Source: Candidatus Dormiibacter sp.
Lineage (GTDB): Bacteria; Chloroflexota; Dormibacteria; UBA8260
DNA length: 11,463 bases
Assembly: GCA_025450495.1 (NCBI GenBank)
Contig: JANWHI010000096.1
Coordinates: 1 to 11,463 of the forward strand
Reading direction: 5' to 3'
The translations under genes were made by a program, and so were the position numbers. Numbering within the stretch: position 1 is the stretch's first letter; the number at the start of each line of letters is the position of its first letter. The notes under the pieces were generated by a model. It ran no database searches. It saw only the letters and a list, made by a program, of their open reading frames with translations, and was not told the origin of the DNA. Shown here in pieces: positions 7,116 to 11,463 of the stretch.

Positions 7116-7717
7116 TCCTCTGGCGCCACCTTGGTCGTGACCTGGTCCACCATGTAGTAGACGGCGACGAGCGCGGTGAGGATCAGCACCGCCACCGCGC
7201 TCACCAACGCGACGCCGATGCTGCCCAGGTAGATGACGATCCCCGCGCCGAAGCGCGCCACCGACCGGATCGAGACCGGCGGAGCGTCCCCCGCCCGGCG
7301 CAGCTCCGGGTGGGCGCCGATCCACGCGTAGGCGGCATCGAACCACAACGACATGAACAGGAGAGACCCGCTGAAGAGCGCCGCCGCGGTGTGCGATTGG
7401 TCGCCGCCCACGACCAGGTAGTGCGCGAACAACGAGGTCGAGAACGGCAGCAGGACCACCGACATCAGCAGACCGATGTTGAGAAAGAGCAGCGGCCGGT
7501 CGACGCGGCGCAGCGACCCGAACACCACGTGGTGGTTGACCCAGATGATCCCGATGGTGACGAAGCTGAGCGCGAACGCCGCGAAGCTGGGCCAGCGGTC
7601 TGCCAGCGCGGTGATCAATGAGCCGCCGCCGGTGGGCACGCCAAGGTTGAGCACCAGCAGCGTGATCGCCACCGCAAACACGCCGTCGCTGAACGCTTCG
7701 AGACGCTCGGTCTTCAT
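7112..7717 (-). CDS. TMEM175-family (DUF1211) potassium channel-like protein
   Basis: 201 residues, typical for the bacterial members. It starts with KTERLEAFSDGVFAVAITLL, containing the family's R-x3-FSD motif (Arg5, Phe9-Ser10-Asp11), and has six hydrophobic segments, with SFVTIGIIWVNHHVVFGSLRR in helix 2-3 and LPFSTSLFAHY after it. Bacterial TMEM175 proteins form tetrameric K+-selective leak channels in the inner membrane, with one six-helix repeat per chain; lysosomal TMEM175 has two. The gene starts nine bases after the stop of the aminotransferase gene on the same strand and lacks a good Shine-Dalgarno (GGAG abuts the ATG), so it is probably cotranscribed and coupled. Its TAG stop shares the CTAG at 7112-7115 with the rarA stop. 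Confidence 0.9.
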   Translation of the reverse strand: MKTERLEAFSDGVFAVAITLLVLNLGVPTGGGSLITALADRWPSFAAFALSFVTIGIIWVNHHVVFGSLRRVDRPLLFLNIGLLMSVVLLPFSTSLFAHYLVVGGDQSHTAAALFSGSLLFMSLWFDAAYAWIGAHPELRRAGDAPPVSIRSVARFGAGIVIYLGSIGVALVSAVAVLILTALVAVYYMVDQVTTKVAPED

Positions 7718-7726
7718 CTCCGCCGG

Positions 7727-8929
7727 CTATGTCGGAGAGCTGCTCAGGACCCGGTCCAACCCGGCGACCGTGAGCGCGATGTCGTCCTCGCTGTGCACCG
7801 CCGAGCAGAACGCGCTGGTGTGGAGCAGGTCGATGCCCTGCTCGCGCAGCTGCGCGCCGAGCGTTGCCTGCCGCCTGGGCTCGGCCAGCTCGATGTGCAG
7901 GATGCTGGCCAGGCGGCGCACCGTGCCCTCCACCCCGCGCCGAGCCATCACCTCGCGCCAGCCTTCTTCCAGGCGTTGGGCGGCATCGGAGGCCGCCTGC
8001 TGCGGGCTGCCGTCGGCGCAGATGTCGAGCGTGGTGATGCCCGCCGACGCGGTCAGCGGGTTGGCGTTGAAGGTGCCGGGATGCGCGATGGTGCCGGCCA
8101 GCAGCTCCATCAGGTCGCGCCGCCCCCCGACGGAACCGCCGGGCAGGCCACCCGCCATGACCTTGCCGAAGATCGACAGGTCGGGATGGACGCCGAGCAA
8201 CGACTGCATCCCACCCGGGGCGACGCGGAAGCCCGTCACCACCTCATCGATGACCAGGAGCGTGCCTGCGCGGTCGCACTCCTCGCGCAGCGCGGACGCG
8301 TAGCCTTCGGGCATCGGGACGCGGCCGTAGTGCGCGCCCGATCCCTCGAAGATGACCGCGGCGACGTCACCGGGCGCAAGTGCGTTGCGCAGCGCGTCGG
8401 CGTCACCGGATGCGATGACCCGCGTGGCCTCGAGCTGCAGGGCGGGCACGCCGGGATCGGGGCGGGCGACGCCACCCTCGAGGTTGACGCTGACCGCGTC
8501 CGACCACCCGTGGAAGTGCTCGTCGAGCTTCACGATCACGTCGCGTCCGGTGGCGACGCGCGCCACGCGCAACGCCAACATCGCCGCCTCGGTGCCGGAG
8601 GCGGTGAACCGCACCTCGTCGACGGACTCGACGAGCGAGGAGATGCGCTCAGCCCACTCCACCTCGAGCGGGTGGCCGGCCCCGTAGTGGGTGCCGCGCG
8701 CGACCTGGGTGCAGACCGCGGCCACGACCGCGGGGTGGGCGTGGCCGAGCAGCAGCGCCCCGTGGCCCATCGTGTAGTCCACCAGCTCGCGGCCATCCAC
8801 GAGCCACTTGTGTGACCCCGTCGCTCGCACCACGTAGAGCGGCGGCCGGTACTCCCGGGCGGCGTGGGTGGAGCCGCCCGGGAGAACGCGCGCGGCACGG
8901 GCGGCCAGCTCGAGGGCGAGATCGGTCAC
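7727..8929 (-). CDS. Class III PLP aminotransferase, glutamate-1-semialdehyde aminomutase-like
   Basis: 400 residues from a GTG at 8929. N-terminal ARVLPGGSTHAAREYRP and WLVDGRELVDYTMGHGALLLGHAHP match the HemL-like group. FTASGTEAAMLALRVAR (about 108-124) is the phosphate-binding SGTEA loop, VIDEVVTGFR (about 226-235) holds the PLP-pyridine Asp, and FGKVMAGGLPGG has the Schiff-base lysine at about 256. Where HemL has EPVAGNMG, this protein has FEGSGAHYG, so it is likely a different aminotransferase or aminomutase rather than the tetrapyrrole enzyme; the substrate is unknown and no haem genes are nearby. An in-frame ATG at 9001 would add 24 residues lacking family similarity. The GTG is preferred because GACAAT, a near -10 box, ends six bases before it. 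The TMEM175-like gene follows nine bases after the stop. Confidence 0.88.
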   Translation of the reverse strand: MTDLALELAARAARVLPGGSTHAAREYRPPLYVVRATGSHKWLVDGRELVDYTMGHGALLLGHAHPAVVAAVCTQVARGTHYGAGHPLEVEWAERISSLVESVDEVRFTASGTEAAMLALRVARVATGRDVIVKLDEHFHGWSDAVSVNLEGGVARPDPGVPALQLEATRVIASGDADALRNALAPGDVAAVIFEGSGAHYGRVPMPEGYASALREECDRAGTLLVIDEVVTGFRVAPGGMQSLLGVHPDLSIFGKVMAGGLPGGSVGGRRDLMELLAGTIAHPGTFNANPLTASAGITTLDICADGSPQQAASDAAQRLEEGWREVMARRGVEGTVRRLASILHIELAEPRRQATLGAQLREQGIDLLHTSAFCSAVHSEDDIALTVAGLDRVLSSSPT

Positions 8930-8935
8930 GTGGGG

Positions 8936-8941
8936 ATTGTC
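8936..8941 (-). promoter_or_regulatory. Possible -10 box of the aminotransferase-TMEM175 operon
   Basis: On the reverse strand GACAAT ends six bases before the GTG at 8929. It departs from TANNNT at its first base, so this is weaker than the other boxes here. The spacing is the same. Confidence 0.35.
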
Positions 8942-9049
8942 GCAGCGGCTGTCTGTGACGGTCCGGACACGCTCTGATGGCCGCGATGCGGACTCGGTCA
9001 CGCGGCGTCACGCTCCGAGCCTGCTCGTACAGCCGATCGGGTGCCACCG

Positions 9050-9055
9050 TACGAT
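9050..9055 (+). promoter_or_regulatory. -10-like box, leaderless promoter of the GGDEF gene
   Basis: TACGAT ends eight bases before the ATG at 9064; there is no Shine-Dalgarno. It lies downstream of the in-frame ATG at 8977, so it favours the 9064 start. Confidence 0.55.
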
Positions 9056-9063
9056 TGCTGGAC

Positions 9064-10092
9064 ATGCAGCAGTCGCAACCGACCGATCGCGCGCCGGTCC
9101 GCGCCAGCCAGGCCGACACCAGCACACCCTCGCACCCTGCTCGCGCCCTCGGCATGGCCCTGGCGCTGCGCGCCGAGGAATGCTCTGAGCTGAGCAACCA
9201 ACGGCTCAGCGGCTACCCGTGGGCCGGTCGGCAGCCCAGCGCCGAGTACGAGCTCCGCGTCCGGGGCATCAACTGGTTTGCCACCCTGTTGATCGCGCGC
9301 TGGATCGCCTATGGCGAGGTCATCTCCGACGAGGAGATGGACTACATCAGCGAGCGCGGCGAGCTGGCCGCCTCGGAGCAACTGGCCATCGTCAACATCA
9401 CGCGCGCTTACCTGATCTGGCGCGACACGGTCCTCGAGCTGCTGCAGGAGGAGGCGGAGCACCTCGAGGTGCCCCGCGACGTCGTGGCCGGCGCGGTCCG
9501 CGCGGTGCGTGCCAGCTCCGATGCCGGGTTGGTCCACGTGGCGCGCGCCTTTGACACACGGCTGAGCAAGCTGGCCATGGATCTCGAGGTCGAACGCAAG
9601 GCGCTGCTGCACCAGGCGCTGCACGACCCGTTGACCGGATTGCCGAACCGTCTGCTGCTCTACGACCGGATCAACCAGGCGGTCTTCGCCGCCAAGCGGA
9701 GCCAGACCATATTCGCGTTGTTGGCGATCGACCTCGACGGTTTCAAGGAGGTCAACGACAGTCTCGGGCATCGCAGCGGCGACGTGGTTCTCCAGACGAT
9801 CGGAGCCCGGCTGGTGGAGTCAGTTCGCGAGTCCGACACGGTGGCTCGGCTCGGCGGCGATGAGTTCCTGGTGCTGCTGCCCGGCGTTGGTGGTGAGCAA
9901 GCCCAGAGAATGGCCGCGCAGGTGCAGAACGTGCTCCAGGGGGCAATCGATGTCGACGGCAACGCGGTGACCGTCGGCGCCAGCGTCGGCGTGTCCAACT
10001 ACCCGGGTGATGGGCTGGACGTTCACACGCTGCTGAGCGCAGCCGACCAGGCCATGTACACAGCCAAGCGGCGCGCCCACCGCCGCCGCTGA
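9064..10092 (+). CDS. Diguanylate cyclase (GGDEF) with helical N-terminal sensor domain
   Basis: 342 residues from the ATG at 9064. Residues 181-340 are a GGDEF domain: LLHQALHDPLTGLPNRLLLYDR, then FALLAIDLDGFKEVNDSLGH, then ARLGGDEFLVLLPG with an intact GGDEF at 264-268, and ASVGVSNYP and ADQAMYTAK at the end. An allosteric I-site RxxD is present (Arg255-Asp258), five residues before GGDEF. The protein should make c-di-GMP from two GTP and be product-inhibited. Residues about 60-175 are a helical bundle (GINWFATLLIARWIAYGEV, AIVNITRAYLIWRDTVLELL) resembling the RsbRD/PucR N-terminal sensory domains, but this is inferred from pattern only. There is no membrane segment, so it is cytosolic. An in-frame ATG at 8977 precedes the promoter-like box and adds residues of low complexity; I reject it. 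Confidence 0.9.
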   Translation: MQQSQPTDRAPVRASQADTSTPSHPARALGMALALRAEECSELSNQRLSGYPWAGRQPSAEYELRVRGINWFATLLIARWIAYGEVISDEEMDYISERGELAASEQLAIVNITRAYLIWRDTVLELLQEEAEHLEVPRDVVAGAVRAVRASSDAGLVHVARAFDTRLSKLAMDLEVERKALLHQALHDPLTGLPNRLLLYDRINQAVFAAKRSQTIFALLAIDLDGFKEVNDSLGHRSGDVVLQTIGARLVESVRESDTVARLGGDEFLVLLPGVGGEQAQRMAAQVQNVLQGAIDVDGNAVTVGASVGVSNYPGDGLDVHTLLSAADQAMYTAKRRAHRRR

Positions 10093-10100
10093 GCGCCCGC

Positions 10101-10106
10101 TACCAT
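10101..10106 (+). promoter_or_regulatory. Possible -10 box for tRNA-Cys
   Basis: TACCAT lies between the GGDEF stop and tRNA-Cys. Transcription would start near 10113 and give a leader of about 35 bases for RNase P to remove. Confidence 0.4.
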
Positions 10107-10147
10107 CTGGTCGCTGCAGGAGCCCAGGCGCCAGAATCGTTTGAGGT

Positions 10148-10218
<71 letters not shown>

Positions 10219-10221
10219 CGC

Positions 10222-10794
10222 TCAGCCCACCTGCACATCGGGCGCGCCGGACAGCCCGGCCGACGCCCGGACCTCCGGCTCGGGTGGCAGCACGAACCCC
10301 ACGTCCAGCGCCTCGGCGAGGGCGCGCAGGCGCGAGTAGAAACCTGCCGTGTGCGGGGAACGCGCCAGTCGCAGGCCGGCGAAGTCGAAGTGGTGCACCC
10401 ACTCGTGGAGCACGGTGTTGAGGAACACCTTGGCCGAGATCACCTGCTGCCTCACCGCCGTGCGGTGATAGATGCGGATCCGGGCGTCGGTGACCATCCC
10501 CTCGACGAACCGGCAACGGTAGTAGCCATAGGTCTTGCTCTGGAGGCGGCGACCATCGTGCTCGTGCACCTGAGGTCGGTCCGCCACCACCACCGTGCAC
10601 GGCGGCAGCCCGGCCAGGTCGTCGAGCGTGTCGATGAGCAGCTGGGCACAGCGGCGGCGCTGACCGGGGTCGTCGCCCCCCTCGAGGAGGCTCATCGCCA
10701 GCCCGCGCGCAACCACGTCGGGCGCGACCGGCAGGCCGCCGCGCGCCTGGCTGCGCGCGTAGGTGGCGTCGGGACGGCTGCGGCGACCGAACAT
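10222..10794 (-). CDS. Putative zinc metallopeptidase, HExxH protein of unknown function
   Basis: 190 residues from the ATG at 10794. Residues 122-136 read KVFLNTVLHEWVHHF, containing HEWVH (His130-Glu131-His134), the HExxH zinc motif; a third ligand may be His148 in SPHTAGFYSRL. A helix of LRALAEAL follows. Before the motif is a beta-rich segment (RLQSKTYGYYRCRFVEGMVTDARIRIYHRT), as in compact SprT-like or minigluzincin-type domains. I do not recognise a named family, but hypothetical proteins with an HExxHH...HTxGF pattern occur in several phyla. There is no signal peptide or membrane segment, so it is probably cytosolic. The frame continues upstream into the UAA tRNA with a TTG, which is not credible as a start. 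The gene is squeezed between two forward tRNA genes: three bases from tRNA-Cys and 51 bases from the UAA tRNA. Confidence 0.8.
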   Translation of the reverse strand: MFGRRSRPDATYARSQARGGLPVAPDVVARGLAMSLLEGGDDPGQRRRCAQLLIDTLDDLAGLPPCTVVVADRPQVHEHDGRRLQSKTYGYYRCRFVEGMVTDARIRIYHRTAVRQQVISAKVFLNTVLHEWVHHFDFAGLRLARSPHTAGFYSRLRALAEALDVGFVLPPEPEVRASAGLSGAPDVQVG

Positions 10795-10804
10795 CTGCTC
10801 GTCG

Positions 10805-10810
10805 AGTCTA
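10805..10810 (-). promoter_or_regulatory. Possible -10 box of the HExxH protein gene
   Basis: On the reverse strand TAGACT ends ten bases before the ATG at 10794. The leader would be zero to a few bases; there is no clear Shine-Dalgarno. It shares a 51-base spacer with the forward tRNA promoter. Confidence 0.4.
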
Positions 10811-10833
10811 CGAAGATCAGCTGGTCGCGGGGG

Positions 10834-10839
10834 TACCCT
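10834..10839 (+). promoter_or_regulatory. -10-like box abutting the UAA tRNA
   Basis: TACCCT ends six bases before the mature 5' base of the tRNA at 10846, the same spacing as in front of the leaderless protein genes. Transcription would start at tRNA base +1 or next to it, leaving little or no 5' leader. I see no -35. Confidence 0.4.
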
Positions 10840-10845
10840 CTGCTC

Positions 10846-10919
10846 GCCCCCGTGGCCCAATGGCAGAGGCGGCCGGCTTAAACCCGGCTACGGTGTCGGT
10901 TCGATTCCGACCGGGGGCA
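10846..10919 (+). tRNA. tRNA-Leu (UAA), short variable loop (class I body)
   Basis: A 74-base cloverleaf. The acceptor GCCCCCG pairs perfectly with CGGGGGC (10912-10918), and the discriminator is A at 10919. The anticodon stem GCCGG/CCGGC encloses the loop CTTAAAC, giving anticodon UAA at 10879-10881. The T arm is GTCGG/CCGAC with TTCGATT. The D arm, GCC...GGC around CAATGGCAGA, closely resembles the D arm of bacterial tRNA-Leu. The variable region is only about six bases (TACGGT), whereas bacterial tRNA-Leu carries a long class II arm. The anticodon and A73 indicate leucine and reading of UUA/UUG; the short loop makes the aminoacylating enzyme uncertain. No CCA is encoded. The 3' part is overlapped on the other strand by the end of mscL. 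Confidence 0.85.
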
Positions 10920-11307
10920 CCTGCGCGGTACAGAAGGCGCAGCGCCGCGCAGCCCGCGGGATATCGCTGAGACACTCGGGACACGCCCTGGTGGTCGCTT
11001 CCGTGGCGGTTCCGGCCCGCCGTGCCTCGAGCTTCTGCATCGGCACCACCAGCGCGAAGTAGATCGCCGCGGCGATGACGATGAACGCCACCAGCAGGTT
11101 GACGAAGTCGCCATAGTGGAAGGTGCCTTTGCCGATTGTGAAGGTGGCGCTGGCGAAGTCCGGGACGGCCCCGGGGATGGCGATCAGTGGGGTGATGATG
11201 TCCTTGACGAAGCCCTGCACCAGGGCCCCGAACGCCCCGCCGATGACGAAGGCCACCGCCAGCGCGGCGACGTTGCCGCGCAGGACGAAGTCCTTGAATC
11301 CCTTCAC
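10888..11307 (-). CDS. mscL: MscL large-conductance mechanosensitive channel with C-terminal zinc ribbon
   Basis: 139 residues from a GTG at 11307. Residues 1-45 read KGFKDFVLRGNVAALAVAFV, then IGGAFGALVQGFVKDIITPL, the conserved N-terminal helix and first transmembrane segment (pore). TM2 is at about 68-90 (FVNLLVAFIVIAAAIYFALV). The protein opens under membrane tension to release solutes on hypo-osmotic shock and acts as a homopentamer in the inner membrane. Residues 109-126 add a four-cysteine ribbon: CPECLSDIPRAARRCAFC, a known variant of MscL tails in several phyla, likely binding zinc. The last ten residues (VPPVGIEPTP) come from antisense reading of the UAA tRNA gene, in which the TAG stop lies. 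A Shine-Dalgarno (GGAGG) sits seven bases before the GTG. Confidence 0.95.
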   Translation of the reverse strand: MKGFKDFVLRGNVAALAVAFVIGGAFGALVQGFVKDIITPLIAIPGAVPDFASATFTIGKGTFHYGDFVNLLVAFIVIAAAIYFALVVPMQKLEARRAGTATEATTRACPECLSDIPRAARRCAFCTAQVPPVGIEPTP

Positions 11308-11314
11308 AGCGCCG

Positions 11315-11319
11315 CCTCC
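11315..11319 (-). promoter_or_regulatory. Shine-Dalgarno of mscL
   Basis: GGAGG on the reverse strand, seven bases before the GTG start at 11307. It decides the GTG start. Confidence 0.8.
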
Positions 11320-11354
11320 ACTCTGGTGATGCCGAGGTAAGAACGCAGGCGTCG

Positions 11355-11384
11355 ACCATGACGAGCATGTGGAGTGGTTGTCAA
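11355..11384 (-). promoter_or_regulatory. Possible sigma-70-type promoter of mscL
   Basis: On the reverse strand a perfect TTGACA (11379-11384) is followed after 18 bases by CATGGT (11355-11360), a weak -10. The leader would be about 40 bases, consistent with the Shine-Dalgarno found there. The -35 is the best in the window; the -10 is poor. Confidence 0.4.
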
Positions 11385-11412
11385 TTGCGCCGCGCGGATC
11401 GCGCTGCGGGCG

Positions 11413-11418
11413 TACGCT
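11413..11418 (+). promoter_or_regulatory. -10-like box before a possible right-edge gene
   Basis: TACGCT ends nine bases before an ATG at 11428, in the 120-base spacer divergent from mscL. It matches the box seen before other starts here. Confidence 0.35.
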
Positions 11419-11427
11419 CAGGTGGCG

Positions 11428-11463
11428 ATGAGGATGGAGGAGAGGGGAGACCAGCGCAGCGTG
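11428..11463 (+). CDS. Possible start of a forward gene, cut by the window edge
   Basis: An ATG at 11428 opens a frame of twelve codons that runs off the window (MRMEERGDQRSV). The only support is the -10-like box nine bases upstream and the unexplained space divergent from mscL. A purine-rich stretch at 11434-11450 could instead be a Shine-Dalgarno for a GTG at 11461. Product unknown. Confidence 0.3.
   Translation, partial: MRMEERGDQRSV

Noticed and set aside
6045..7346. Long reverse-strand open frame (433 codons) under rarA
   Set aside because: It is an antisense shadow of rarA with low-complexity Arg/Gly/His composition and no family features.
8930..9001. 24-residue N-terminal extension of the aminotransferase
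   Set aside because: It has no family similarity, and the box six bases before the GTG at 8929 would lie inside it.
10219..10221. Attachment site or integrated element next to tRNA-Cys
   Set aside because: There is no repeat of the tRNA 3' end and no integrase in the window.
10795..10860. TTG-initiated extension of the HExxH protein into the tRNA gene
   Set aside because: The extension would translate the antisense of a tRNA; the ATG at 10794 has a promoter-like box before it.
10846..10919. UAA tRNA as an ochre suppressor
   Set aside because: Reading TAA stops needs anticodon UUA; the loop CTTAAAC with U33 gives UAA at 34-36, which reads UUA/UUG.

Overview
The window is very GC-rich, gene-dense bacterial chromosome. 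It holds thirteen protein genes I can support (the first cut by the window edge), a possible fourteenth start at the right edge, and two tRNA genes without an encoded CCA end. Gene content (DUF1800/DUF1501 Tat pair, NfeD with an SPFH protein, MscL with a C-terminal zinc ribbon, RarA, TMEM175), the high GC, the absence of TAA stops and the abundance of leaderless-looking starts suggest an actinobacterium or a related high-GC terrestrial lineage (Acidimicrobiia, Thermoleophilia, Dormibacterota or Chloroflexota are all possible). The sequence alone does not settle the phylum.

Layout. Positions 3-1941 carry the end of a DUF1800 gene and a Tat-exported DUF1501 gene, forward and coupled. Then come, forward, a hotdog thioesterase (1986-2417), an NfeD/SPFH membrane-microdomain pair (2458-3939) and a CBS-less IMP dehydrogenase/GMP reductase-like enzyme (3983-5002). 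The last runs tail-to-tail into a reverse-strand glycerophosphodiester phosphodiesterase-like gene (4989-5696), which is divergent from forward rarA (5748-7115). rarA shares its stop tetranucleotide with a convergent TMEM175-like channel gene (7112-7717). That gene is downstream of, and probably cotranscribed with, a reverse-strand class III aminotransferase (7727-8929). A forward GGDEF protein with a helical N-terminal domain follows (9064-10092), then tRNA-Cys(GCA), a reverse HExxH putative metallopeptidase (10222-10794), a tRNA with a UAA anticodon, and reverse mscL (10888-11307), whose 3' end runs into that tRNA gene. A forward gene may begin at 11428.

This is mostly housekeeping and envelope/stress material: membrane integrity (NfeD/SPFH, MscL, TMEM175), nucleotide salvage, fork repair and c-di-GMP signalling. 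I see no mobile element, CRISPR array, toxin-antitoxin pair or phage-defence island.

The two most notable signals are not in the protein functions. First, nearly every gene that heads a transcription unit has a TANNNT (mostly TACNNT) -10-like box 6-10 bases before its start codon and no Shine-Dalgarno, which points to leaderless mRNAs; internal genes, SPFH and mscL instead have clear Shine-Dalgarno sequences where one is visible. The same box sits six bases before the mature 5' end of the UAA tRNA. Second, that tRNA has a leucine anticodon and a leucine-like D arm but a short class I variable loop instead of the long arm expected of bacterial tRNA-Leu, and I found no in-frame TTA codon in any gene here.
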